Shown here piece by piece: positions 16,009 to 23,939 of a DNA stretch of 64,000 bases. The stretch is from VBDM01 sp035499735 (GTDB lineage Bacteria > Pseudomonadota > Gammaproteobacteria > Burkholderiales > SG8-39), in the NCBI GenBank assembly GCA_035499735.1, contig DATJYC010000049.1, positions 1 to 64,000 of the forward strand, written 5' to 3'. A program made the translations under genes and the position numbers. Positions within the stretch are counted from its first letter, which is position 1. Every line of letters starts with the position of its first letter. Under the pieces are notes generated by a model, which was not told the DNA's origin, ran no database searches, and saw nothing but the letters and a program-made list of their open reading frames with translations.

Positions 16009-16734
16009 ATGGTGAACAAGATCGCGGACGGCCCCGAGGCCGCCCTCGCCGACGTGCGCGACGGCGCGACCGTTCTCGTCAGCGGCTTCGGCGGCGCGGG
16101 CGTGCCCGAGGAGCTGATCGACGCGCTCATCGCGCAGGGAGCGCGCGACCTGACCATCGTCAACAACAACGCCGGCAACGGCGAGGCCGGGATCGCGGCG
16201 CTGTTCAAGGCGAGGCGTATCCGGAAGCTGATCTGCTCGTACCCGCGCCAGGTCGACTCGCACCATTTCCAGGAGGCGTACCGCAGCGGCAAGGTCGAGC
16301 TCGAGATCGTCCCGCAGGGGACCCTGTCGGAGCGACTGCGCGCCGCGGGCGCGGGCATCGGAGCGTTCTACACGCCCACCGGCTTCGGAACCAACCTCGC
16401 GAACGGGAAGGAGACGCGGATCATCGGCGGCAAGGGCCACGTGCTCGAGTACCCGCTTCACGGCGATTTCGCCCTGGTGAAGGCCGAGCGCGGCGATCGG
16501 TGGGGCAACCTCGTCTATAGGAAGAGCGCGCGCAACTACGGCCCAACGATGGCGAGCGCTGCGAAGGTCACCGTCGCGCAGGTATACGAAACAGTCGAGC
16601 TGGGGAAGCTCGATCCGGAATGCATCGTGACCCCCGGCATCTTCGTGACGCGCGTGGTGAAAGTACCGCGCAAGGCGCGCAAGATTCCCGCGGGCGGCGT
16701 GACGCAGGGCATATCGGGACGGGCGGCGGCGTGA
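16009..16734 (+). CDS. 3-oxoacid CoA-transferase subunit A (PcaI/ScoA type)
   Basis: A 241-residue class I CoA-transferase alpha subunit, moving CoA from succinyl-CoA to a 3-oxoacid such as 3-oxoadipate or acetoacetate. The family block VLVSGFGGAGVPEELIDAL lies near residues 22-40, with NNNAGNGEAGIAAL and the GAFYTPTGFGT loop later. The subunit B start overlaps this stop by 4 bases (GTGA). Subunit A alone does not separate 3-oxoadipate from acetoacetate specificity. The nearby PHB operon and the PcaF-like thiolase at 30.8 kb make either plausible. Confidence 0.9.
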   Translation: MVNKIADGPEAALADVRDGATVLVSGFGGAGVPEELIDALIAQGARDLTIVNNNAGNGEAGIAALFKARRIRKLICSYPRQVDSHHFQEAYRSGKVELEIVPQGTLSERLRAAGAGIGAFYTPTGFGTNLANGKETRIIGGKGHVLEYPLHGDFALVKAERGDRWGNLVYRKSARNYGPTMASAAKVTVAQVYETVELGKLDPECIVTPGIFVTRVVKVPRKARKIPAGGVTQGISGRAAA

Positions 16735-17390
16735 GCTACGCGAAGCTAACCCGCGAGGAGATCGCGAAGCGCATCGCGCTCGACATTCCCGAGGGCGCGT
16801 ACGTCAACCTCGGCATCGGCATGCCGACGCTCGTCGGCAACCACCTGCCGAAGGAGCGCGAGGTCTTCCTCCACAGCGAGAACGGCATTCTCGGCATGGG
16901 GCCGGCGCCAGCGAAGGGCGAGGAGGACGCCGACCTCATCAACGCCGGCAAGGAGCCGGTGACCCTGCTCACCGGCGGCGCTTTCTTCCATCACACCGAT
17001 TCCTTCGCGATGATGCGCGGCGGCCACCTCGACATCGCGGTGCTCGGCGCGTTCCAGGTCTCCGTCTCCGGCGACCTTGCGAACTGGCACTCGGGCGGCG
17101 ACGCGATTCCCGCGGTCGGCGGCGCGATGGACCTCGCCGTGGGAGCGAAGAGCGTGTGGGTGATGATGGAGCACCTCACCAAGGAAGGCCGCTCCAAGAT
17201 CGTCGAGCGCTGCACGTATCCGTTGACCGGAATCGGCGTGGTGAAGCGCATCTACACCGACCTCGCGGTGGTCGACGTCACGCCGCGCGGGCTCGTGGCG
17301 GGCCGGCTGGTGCAGGGACTTTCGTTCGACGAGCTTCAGCGGGTCACCGGGATCCCCCTGGTGCAATCGGGCAATAGGGCGGCGGCCTAG
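16731..17390 (+). CDS. 3-oxoacid CoA-transferase subunit B (PcaJ/ScoB type)
   Basis: A 219-residue beta subunit carrying the catalytic glutamate E50 in HSENGILGMGP, which forms the acyl-glutamyl-CoA intermediate. The YVNLGIGMPTLV segment and GAFQVSVSGDLANW also fit the family. GTG at 16731 is chosen because it overlaps the subunit A stop and gives the family N-terminus (SYAKLTREEIAKR). The frame is open further upstream only as a shadow of subunit A. Confidence 0.9.
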   Translation: MSYAKLTREEIAKRIALDIPEGAYVNLGIGMPTLVGNHLPKEREVFLHSENGILGMGPAPAKGEEDADLINAGKEPVTLLTGGAFFHHTDSFAMMRGGHLDIAVLGAFQVSVSGDLANWHSGGDAIPAVGGAMDLAVGAKSVWVMMEHLTKEGRSKIVERCTYPLTGIGVVKRIYTDLAVVDVTPRGLVAGRLVQGLSFDELQRVTGIPLVQSGNRAAA

Positions 17391-17456
17391 AGCGGAATAG
17401 TCGTCGGCCGCGGCGTGTTCGCCGATCTGCAGGTCCAACAACACCAGGGAGGACGA

Positions 17457-18110
17457 ATGGGCTTTTCCAGAATGGCGGCGGTAGTAGCGGTGGCGGCGGG
17501 CATAAGCGTTCCGGCGCTCGCCCAGCAGGCGAGCATGACTTTCTTCGTGACCAGCGTCGGCTCGGGCAAGGGAGGCGACCTCGGCGGCCTCGAAGGCGCC
17601 GACGCGCACTGCGCGGCGCTCGCCAAGGCCGCCGGCGCCAGGGCGACGAACTGGCACGCGTACCTGAGCACGACCCTTCCCGGAGGCGACCAGGGTGTCG
17701 ACGCGCGCAGCCGCATCGGCAAGGGTCCGTGGCAGAACGCCAAGGGCGTCGTCATCGCGAAGAGCGTCGACAACCTGCACTCCGACCACAACAACCTCAA
17801 CAAGCAGACCGCGCTCACGGAAAAGGGCGAGATGGTCAAGGGTCGCGGCGACAAGCCCAACGAGCACGACATGCTGACCGGCTCGGATCCGGACGGGCGC
17901 TTCTCGACCGCGGGCGGCGACACCACCTGCGGGAACTGGACGAAAAGCGGCGAGGGCTCGGCGATCGTCGGGCATTCCGACCTGCAGGGTCTGAAGGACA
18001 CGCGGCACATGAAGTCGTGGAACTCCTCGCACGGCTCGCGCGGGTGCAGCCAGGAGAACCTGGTATCCACAGGCGGCGCGGGGCTGTACTACTGCTTCGC
18101 GGCGAACTGA
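17457..18110 (+). CDS. Secreted endostatin / C-type-lectin-fold protein
   Basis: A 217-residue protein with a clear signal peptide (AAVVAVAAGISVPALAQQ). The mature part starts with FFVTSVGSGKGGDLGGLEGADAHC, then NWHAYLST. Four cysteines remain, with CGNW and a C-terminal YYCFA, which fits a disulfide-bonded lectin/endostatin-like fold found in some proteobacterial exported proteins. Molecular function is unknown; ligand binding is inferred from fold resemblance only. The ATG at 17457 has GGGAGG just upstream; an in-frame start at 17415 would put 14 residues before the signal peptide. It is monocistronic, with a strong terminator right after it. Confidence 0.65.
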   Translation: MGFSRMAAVVAVAAGISVPALAQQASMTFFVTSVGSGKGGDLGGLEGADAHCAALAKAAGARATNWHAYLSTTLPGGDQGVDARSRIGKGPWQNAKGVVIAKSVDNLHSDHNNLNKQTALTEKGEMVKGRGDKPNEHDMLTGSDPDGRFSTAGGDTTCGNWTKSGEGSAIVGHSDLQGLKDTRHMKSWNSSHGSRGCSQENLVSTGGAGLYYCFAAN

Positions 18111-18127
18111 GCGTTCCGTCGCTCCGG

Positions 18128-18159
18128 AAAACCCCTCTCCGGAGGGGTTTTTCTTTTTG
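18128..18159 (+). terminator. Rho-independent terminator after the lectin-like gene
   Basis: A perfect 10-base-pair stem (18128-18137 with 18142-18151) closes a TCCG tetraloop, and a T-rich tract runs to 18159. It begins 17 bases after the stop codon and ends 12 bases before the next gene, separating the two transcripts. Confidence 0.88.
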
Positions 18160-18171
18160 TAAAATCCGGCC

Positions 18172-19266
18172 ATGAGCGAGGTCAAGACGAAACCCACCGA
18201 CCCGCGCGTCGCCGCGGCGATCGCCTACTGGGCGCCGCGCTTCGTATCGAACGGGGTGCTGCTCGCCGATTTCGAGGAAGTCACCGCCGGGATCGAGCGC
18301 TGGGAAAACTGGTGCGCTGCATGGTGCGAACGAGCCAAGGTTCACGAGGCGCTGGGGCGCGAAGCCCTGAGGGAAGGCTTCAAGCTCACCGCCGGCGAGC
18401 ACCTGGTGCGTGCCTCGATGTATTACCACTTCGGAAAATTCCTCTTCGTTCACGACCCGAAGCAGATGCGCGACGCGCACATGCGCTCGGTCGCCTGCTA
18501 CTGCGACGCGCTGCCGCACATGCGCCCTCCGGGCGAGCGCGTCGCGATTCCGTTCGAAGGAAAGACGCTGTACGGGGTGCTGCGCAAGCCCGCGGGTGAG
18601 AGCGGGCGACTGCCCATCCTCATCATGGCGCCGGGCCTGGACTCGACCAAGGAGGAGCTGCACGCCTACGAGGAGCCCTTCCTCGCCCGCGGCATCGCGA
18701 TCCTCGCGATCGACGGCCCCGGCCAGGGCGAGGCCGAGTACGACATCCCCATCTGCGGCGACTACGAGCGCGCCGCGCGCGCGGCGTGCGACTGGATCGA
18801 GAAGCGCGCCGATCTCGATGCTTCGAGGATCGCGATGTGGGGCGTGAGCCTGGGCGGCTACTATGCGCCGCGCGCCACCGCCTACGAGAAACGCATCAAG
18901 GCGTGCATCGCGCTGTCGGGTCCCTTCGAGTGGAGTGAAATCTGGGCGGCGCTGCCGGTGCTGACCCGCGAGGCCTTCCGGGTGCGCAGTCACTGCGCGA
19001 CCGAGGCCGAGGCTCTGAAGAACGCGGCGACGCTTTCGATGAAGGACGCCGCGCCGAAGATCGCGTGCCCGATTTTCATCGTCACCGGGCGCCAGGACCG
19101 CATCGTGCCGGCCTCCCACGCGGAACAGCTGGCGAAGAGCGTCTCGGGACCGGTGGAATTGCTGATCGTCGAGGACGGCGGGCACAACGCCAACAACCGT
19201 CCCTACCGCTACCGCAGCCTCACGGCGGACTGGCTCGCGGGGAAGCTCGGCTTGCCGAAGGTCTGA
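18172..19266 (+). CDS. Alpha/beta hydrolase, 2,6-dihydroxypseudooxynicotine hydrolase / FrsA-like
   Basis: A 364-residue alpha/beta hydrolase with a long helical N-terminal cap (about 1-120). The triad is S226 (GVSLGG), D309 (GRQDRIVP) and H338 (DGGHNANN). The triad spacing and the cap match, as far as I can recall, the C-C bond hydrolase acting on 2,6-dihydroxypseudooxynicotine, which also uses a glutamate near residue 250; candidates here are E253 and E256. Relatives hydrolyse beta-diketone-like or ester bonds. It is the first gene after a terminator and may lead the catabolic run that follows (gap of about 100 bases). The substrate is not known. Confidence 0.75.
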   Translation: MSEVKTKPTDPRVAAAIAYWAPRFVSNGVLLADFEEVTAGIERWENWCAAWCERAKVHEALGREALREGFKLTAGEHLVRASMYYHFGKFLFVHDPKQMRDAHMRSVACYCDALPHMRPPGERVAIPFEGKTLYGVLRKPAGESGRLPILIMAPGLDSTKEELHAYEEPFLARGIAILAIDGPGQGEAEYDIPICGDYERAARAACDWIEKRADLDASRIAMWGVSLGGYYAPRATAYEKRIKACIALSGPFEWSEIWAALPVLTREAFRVRSHCATEAEALKNAATLSMKDAAPKIACPIFIVTGRQDRIVPASHAEQLAKSVSGPVELLIVEDGGHNANNRPYRYRSLTADWLAGKLGLPKV

Positions 19267-19364
19267 CGCGTTCCCGCGGGCCGTCGCCGCACGAACTGCG
19301 TGCCAACCGCGCCGTTCGCGTGGCATACTTCACCCCCTGCAGGAATCGTCCGAGGGAACGATCG

Positions 19365-20672
19365 ATGGCGAAGTCCAACAAATCCGTGGAACCGAAAATC
19401 ATCCGGCCGGACGACGTTAATCCGCACCATAACTGGAAGCGGCCGCTGCAGGCGCCGGGCCACACCCAGGTCGACTTCGAGGAGCGGGTCAACTTCCGTC
19501 GCCTGCACGAGTACCGAATCGCACGCGTTCGCGCCGCGCTCGCCGAATCCGGGCTGGGCGCGCTGCTGTGCTTCGATCAGCACAATATCCGCTACACCAC
19601 AAGCACGGTCATCGGAGAGTGGGCGCGCGACAAGCTCACGCGGTACTCGCTCCTGACTGGCAACGGCGACCCCTACATCTGGGACTTCGGCAGCGCCGCA
19701 AAGCATCACCGGCTGTACGCGCCCTGGCTGCACACCGACCACTGCAAAGCGGGAATGCTCGGCATGCGCGGCGCGACCGGCGCGGACATCACCTACTTCC
19801 GCGACGGGGCGAAGGAGATCAAGGCGATCCTCGACGCCGAGGGCGTCGGCGACATGCCGCTCGGGGTGGACGTGGTCGAGCCGCCGATGCTGTTCGAGCT
19901 GCAGAAGGCCGGCATCGAGGTGCGCGACGGCCAGCAGGTGATGCTGATGGCGCGGGAAGTGAAGAACATCGACGAGCTGACACTCCTCAACATGGCTTCC
20001 GCCATGGTCGACGGCGTATACCAGGACATCGCCGAGGCGCTGAAGCCGGGCGTGAAGGAGTCGCAGATCGTCGCGCTCGCCACCGCCCGGCTCTACGAGA
20101 TGGGCTCGGACTGCGTCGAGGCGATCAACTCGATCTCGGGCGAGCGCTGCTCGCCCCACCCGCACAACTTCACCGACCGTCTGATCCGCCCGGGCGACCA
20201 GGCGTTCTTCGACGTCATCCAGTCGTTCATGGGCTACCGCACCTGCTACTACCGCACCTTCAGCGTCGGGCGCGCCACCGCGCCGCAGCGCACCGCTTAC
20301 CGCAAGGCGCGGGAGTGGATGGACCGCGCGATCGAGCTGATCAAGCCCGGCATGTCGAGCGACAAGATCGCGCGCGCATTTCCCGAGGCGAAGGAAATCG
20401 GCTTCTCGAGCGAGATGGAGGCGTTCGGCCTCAACTTCTGCCACGGGCTGGGGCTGGGCCTGCATGAGCGGCCGCTGATCTCTCGCGTCAACTCGCTCAA
20501 GGAGCCGATCGAGCTCAAGACCGGAATGGTGTTCGCCGTGGAGACCTATTGTCCGGCGACCGACGGGATCTCCGCCGCCCGGATCGAGGAGGAGGTGGTC
20601 CTCACGCCCGAGGGCGCGAAGATCATTTCGCTGTATCCGGCCGAAGAGCTGCCGGTCGCTAATCCGTACTGA
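19365..20672 (+). CDS. M24-family (Xaa-Pro peptidase/creatinase fold) protein with altered metal site
   Basis: A 435-residue pita-bread-fold protein: N-terminal creatinase-like domain to about 200, C-terminal M24 domain after it. Expected metal ligands: first Asp present (FFDVIQ), second Asp replaced by Cys in GYRTCYYRTF (family GYxxDxxRT), His present in CHGLGLGLHE, Glu in VFAVETY and Glu in RIEEEVV. Loss of one ligand suggests it is not a standard metallopeptidase; creatinase and DddP show that this fold does other C-N or C-S chemistry. The ATG at 19365 follows GAGGGA. It lies 25 bases before the E1 alpha gene, implying a role in that pathway. Confidence 0.75.
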   Translation: MAKSNKSVEPKIIRPDDVNPHHNWKRPLQAPGHTQVDFEERVNFRRLHEYRIARVRAALAESGLGALLCFDQHNIRYTTSTVIGEWARDKLTRYSLLTGNGDPYIWDFGSAAKHHRLYAPWLHTDHCKAGMLGMRGATGADITYFRDGAKEIKAILDAEGVGDMPLGVDVVEPPMLFELQKAGIEVRDGQQVMLMAREVKNIDELTLLNMASAMVDGVYQDIAEALKPGVKESQIVALATARLYEMGSDCVEAINSISGERCSPHPHNFTDRLIRPGDQAFFDVIQSFMGYRTCYYRTFSVGRATAPQRTAYRKAREWMDRAIELIKPGMSSDKIARAFPEAKEIGFSSEMEAFGLNFCHGLGLGLHERPLISRVNSLKEPIELKTGMVFAVETYCPATDGISAARIEEEVVLTPEGAKIISLYPAEELPVANPY

Positions 20673-20697
20673 ATCCCGTAGGAGGAGGTAGAAGACA

Positions 20698-21720
20698 ATG
20701 AGCGTCACCCGACAGGCTCACCCGGCGCAGCGCCCGGGGGCGATCCCCGAGGCGACCCGGCTGCAGCTCTTCCGCATGCAGGTCGAGATCCGTCATTGCG
20801 AGAAGCGCGCCTACGACCTGTTCCTGCAGAACCTCGTGAAGGGAACGACCCACCTCGCGCTGGGCCAGGAGGCGGTCGCCGCCGGTTTCGCCGCGGCGAT
20901 GAACAAGGACGACTACACCTTCTGCACCTACCGCGGCCACCACCATACGCTCGCCCGCGGCGCCTCGATGACGGCGGTGCTGGGCGAGCTGATGGGAAGG
21001 CAATGCGGCCTCATGAAAGGCAAGGGCGGGTCGATGCACCTGACGAGCGTCGAGCACGGCGTCATGGGCTCGTACGCCATCGTCGGGGCGCACCTGTCGA
21101 TCGCGGCCGGCGCCGCCTGGTCGGCGCAGTACCGCGGCACCAAGCAGGTCGCGGTGGCGTTCTTCGGCGACGGCGCGACCAACATCGGCGCCTTCCATGA
21201 GGCGCTGAACCTCGCCGCGGTGTGGAAGCTGCCCGTGATCTTCTGCTGCGAGAACAATCTCTACATGGAATACACGCCCATCTCGCAGGTCACCGCCGTG
21301 AAGCATCCAGCGGCCGACCGAGCCGCGAGCTACGGCCTGGAGGGCCAGGTCATCGACGGGAACGACGCCGACGTCGTATACAGCGTCGCGCGCGCCGCCG
21401 TCGCCAAGGCGCGCGAGGGGCGTGGCCCCTCGCTCATCGAGTGCCTCACTTACCGCCACAGCGGGCATTCGCGCGCCGACCCGGCGAAATACCGGCCCAA
21501 GGAGGAGCTCGAAGAGTGGCTCAAGCGCGACCCGGTGGCGCTGTACCGCAGCCGGCTGATCGCCTCGGGGATCCCCGAGGCGAAGGTGGCGCAGATCGAG
21601 GCCGAGTCGATGGCGAAGCTCGAGCAGGCGACCGAGACCGCGAAGGCGTCGCCCGCGCCCGCGATCGAGTCCGCGATGACGGATGTCTGGGCCGACGGGG
21701 GCAATGCATGGCGCAACTGA
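20698..21720 (+). CDS. 2-oxoacid dehydrogenase E1 component, alpha subunit (pyruvate/acetoin type)
   Basis: A 340-residue thiamine-diphosphate subunit. The TPP motif runs from GDG (157-159) to NN (186-187), and the phosphorylation-loop-like region HSRADPAKYR follows, as in acetoin or pyruvate dehydrogenase E1 alpha. It decarboxylates a 2-oxoacid (or cleaves acetoin-like substrates) together with the beta subunit. A good AGGAGG ribosome site precedes the ATG. It overlaps the beta gene by 13 bases. Size and surroundings favour a dedicated catabolic enzyme over the housekeeping pyruvate dehydrogenase, which in this group is usually a single-chain AceE. Confidence 0.9.
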   Translation: MSVTRQAHPAQRPGAIPEATRLQLFRMQVEIRHCEKRAYDLFLQNLVKGTTHLALGQEAVAAGFAAAMNKDDYTFCTYRGHHHTLARGASMTAVLGELMGRQCGLMKGKGGSMHLTSVEHGVMGSYAIVGAHLSIAAGAAWSAQYRGTKQVAVAFFGDGATNIGAFHEALNLAAVWKLPVIFCCENNLYMEYTPISQVTAVKHPAADRAASYGLEGQVIDGNDADVVYSVARAAVAKAREGRGPSLIECLTYRHSGHSRADPAKYRPKEELEEWLKRDPVALYRSRLIASGIPEAKVAQIEAESMAKLEQATETAKASPAPAIESAMTDVWADGGNAWRN

Positions 21721-22700
21721 GCTACAGGGACGCGGTTGCCGCGGGCATCGCGCAGGAGATGAAGCGCGACGAGCGCGTCGTGCTGTTCGGCGAGGACACG
21801 GCCGCCGCGGGCGGCGTGTTCAAGACCACGGTGGGCCTGTTCGAGCAGTTCGGGCCGAAGCGGGTCAAGGATACGCCGATCTCGGAGCTCGCGATCCTGG
21901 GCGCGGCGATGGGCGCGGCGATGACCGGCCTGCGGCCGGTCGCCGAGATCATGTTCTCGGATTTCCTCGCCTGCTGCTGGGACTACGTCGCCAACGAGAT
22001 CGCGAAGACGCGCTACATGAGCGACGGGCAGATCACGTTGCCGCTCGTCATCCGCACGGCGAACGGCGGGGGCGCGCGCTTCGGCGCCCAGCACTCGCAG
22101 AGCGTCGAGAACTGGGCGATGGCGATCCCGGGCATCAAGGTGGTCGCGCCCTCCACTCCCGCCGACGCGAAGGGGCTGCTCGCCGCCGCGATCCGCGACC
22201 CGGACCCGGTCGTCTTCTTCGAGCACAAGAGCCTGCTCGCCGACAAGGGCGAGGTACCCGAAGGCGAGCACGTCGAGCCGCTCGGCAAGGCGAAGGTGCT
22301 GCGCGAGGGCAAGGACGCCACGATCATCGCGCTCGCCCTGATGGTGCCGCGGGCGCTCAAGGCGGCCGAGACGCTCGCCGCCGAGCACGGCATACAGGCG
22401 ACGGTAATCGACGTGCGCTCGCTCGTGCCCTTGGACGCCCGGACGCTGCTCGAGCACTCGGCGCGCACCGGGCGCGTTTTCACCGTCGAGGAGAACCCGC
22501 GCCTGTGCGGCTGGGGCGCCGAGATCGCCTCGATCATCCAGGAGGAGGCGTTCGCCTCGCTGAAGGGACCCGTCGTGCGCATCACCACCCCGCACGTGCC
22601 GCTGCCCGCGGCCGACCGGCTCGAGGACTCCGTCATTCCTTCGGCGGCGCGCATCGCAGACGAGGTCAAGCGCGCGCTCGAAACGAAGCGCGCGGCGTAG
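21708..22700 (+). CDS. 2-oxoacid dehydrogenase E1 component, beta subunit
   Basis: A 330-residue partner of E1 alpha, with the family blocks LFGEDTAAAGGVFKTT, DTPISELAILGAAMGAA, the catalytic loop GGGARFGAQHSQS (conserved histidine) and the C-terminal transketolase domain ending VIPSAARI. The ATG at 21708 lies inside the end of the alpha gene, typical of coupled E1 alpha/beta pairs. Together they would pass an acyl or hydroxyethyl group to the lipoyl domain encoded 18 bases downstream. Confidence 0.9.
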   Translation: MAQLSYRDAVAAGIAQEMKRDERVVLFGEDTAAAGGVFKTTVGLFEQFGPKRVKDTPISELAILGAAMGAAMTGLRPVAEIMFSDFLACCWDYVANEIAKTRYMSDGQITLPLVIRTANGGGARFGAQHSQSVENWAMAIPGIKVVAPSTPADAKGLLAAAIRDPDPVVFFEHKSLLADKGEVPEGEHVEPLGKAKVLREGKDATIIALALMVPRALKAAETLAAEHGIQATVIDVRSLVPLDARTLLEHSARTGRVFTVEENPRLCGWGAEIASIIQEEAFASLKGPVVRITTPHVPLPAADRLEDSVIPSAARIADEVKRALETKRAA

Positions 22701-22718
22701 CAAAACCGAGAGGCAAAG

Positions 22719-22958
22719 ATGGACGTGATCATGCCCCAGCTGGGCGAGACCGTGACCGAGGGAACGGTCGCGAACTGGTACAAGAAGGTCGGCGATACCG
22801 TCAAGGCGGACGAGCCGCTCTTCGACGTCGAGACCGACAAGGTGACCACCGAGGTTCCGTCGATCGCCGCCGGCGTGGTGAAGGCCATCCTGGTCGAGGC
22901 CGGCCAGACCGTGCCCGTCGGGACCGTGCTCGCGGTCATCGAGCCGGCGCCGAAGTAG
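22719..22958 (+). CDS. Free-standing lipoyl domain protein
   Basis: A complete 79-residue lipoyl (biotinyl-like) domain and nothing else. The lipoylation lysine is K41 in the VETDKVTTEV turn. The domain begins MDVIMPQLGETVTEG, as in E2 chains. A normal E2 would continue with a peripheral-subunit-binding domain and an acyltransferase core, but here the gene stops after IEPAPK with its own TAG and the next gene starts 29 bases on. There is no sign of a frameshifted core downstream. It should serve as a swinging-arm carrier for the E1 pair, with the acyltransferase and E3 supplied from elsewhere or not used. Confidence 0.88.
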   Translation: MDVIMPQLGETVTEGTVANWYKKVGDTVKADEPLFDVETDKVTTEVPSIAAGVVKAILVEAGQTVPVGTVLAVIEPAPK

Positions 22959-22987
22959 GCGACGCAGTACACGAAGGAGAATCGAGA

Positions 22988-23917
22988 TTGAGCAGCGCGA
23001 AAGACAGGAAGATCGGCTGGATCGGCGCCGGCCGCATGGGATTCGAGATGGCGCGGCGGCTCGCGAAAGGCGGCTGCGACCTCGCGGTGTGGAACCGCAC
23101 GCGTGCCAAGGCGGAGCCGCTGGCTGCGGACGGCGCCAGGATAGCCGGCTCTCTCTCCGAGCTGTCTGCGTGCGACATCGTGTTCTGCATGGTGTCGACC
23201 TACGATGACGTCAAGGAGGTGATTTCGGGGTCCAAGGGCCTGCTTTCCGGATCCGCCAAGCCGCGCATGGTGGTCGAGTGCTCCTCCATCTCCCTGGACG
23301 GATCGGCCGAGCTGCGAAAGACCCTCGCCGCGCGCGGCGTCGAGCTCCTGTCCGCGCCGGTGTCGGGCAACGCCAAGGTGATCAAGGCGGGCAGGCTGGT
23401 TTTCGTCGTGTCGGGCCCCAAGGCGGCGTACGACGACGCCGCGCCCTACCTCGCGATGATGGGACAGGGCTCCTCGTACGTGGGCGAAGGCGAGCTTTCG
23501 CGCATCGTGAAGATCTGCCACAACGTGATGCTCGGCGTGGTCACCCAGTCGATGGCTGAGATCACCGTTCTCGCGGAGAAGGCGGGCGTGCCGCGCCACG
23601 CCTTCCTCGATTTCCTGAACAAGAGCGTCATGGGCTCGACCTTCACGCGCTACAAGACCCCGGCATTCGTCAACCTCGACTTCCACGTCACCTTCACCCC
23701 GTATCTGCTGCGCAAGGACCTCGACCTGGGCCTCGAGGCGGGGCGCAAGTTCGAGGTGCCCATGCCGCTCGCGTCGGTGACGCGCGACCTCATCCAGTCC
23801 ATGATGGGCAAGGGCATGACCGAGGAGGATTTCTCGACGCTCCTGGTGCAGCAGGCGCAGGCGTCGGGCCTGACGCTCAAGCCCGAGAACGTCGCGGTGG
23901 GAGACGGTCTCGCGTAG
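22988..23917 (+). CDS. NAD(P)-dependent beta-hydroxyacid dehydrogenase (3-hydroxyisobutyrate dehydrogenase family)
   Basis: A 309-residue protein with a Rossmann motif IGWIGAGRMGFEMA near residues 9-22, the substrate loop SAPVSGNAKVIKAG, and catalytic K175 with N179 in IVKICHNV. TTG at 22988 is chosen because AAGGAG (22974-22979) precedes it by eight bases and the frame upstream is only a shadow of the E1 beta gene. The family includes 3-hydroxyisobutyrate, tartronate semialdehyde and 6-phosphogluconate-like enzymes; in the canonical group the substrate loop reads SGG, here SGN. The placement suggests it produces or consumes an oxo acid linked to the E1 pair. Confidence 0.85.
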   Translation: MSSAKDRKIGWIGAGRMGFEMARRLAKGGCDLAVWNRTRAKAEPLAADGARIAGSLSELSACDIVFCMVSTYDDVKEVISGSKGLLSGSAKPRMVVECSSISLDGSAELRKTLAARGVELLSAPVSGNAKVIKAGRLVFVVSGPKAAYDDAAPYLAMMGQGSSYVGEGELSRIVKICHNVMLGVVTQSMAEITVLAEKAGVPRHAFLDFLNKSVMGSTFTRYKTPAFVNLDFHVTFTPYLLRKDLDLGLEAGRKFEVPMPLASVTRDLIQSMMGKGMTEEDFSTLLVQQAQASGLTLKPENVAVGDGLA

Positions 23918-23939
23918 GTTTTTTCACAGAGGAGCTCCA

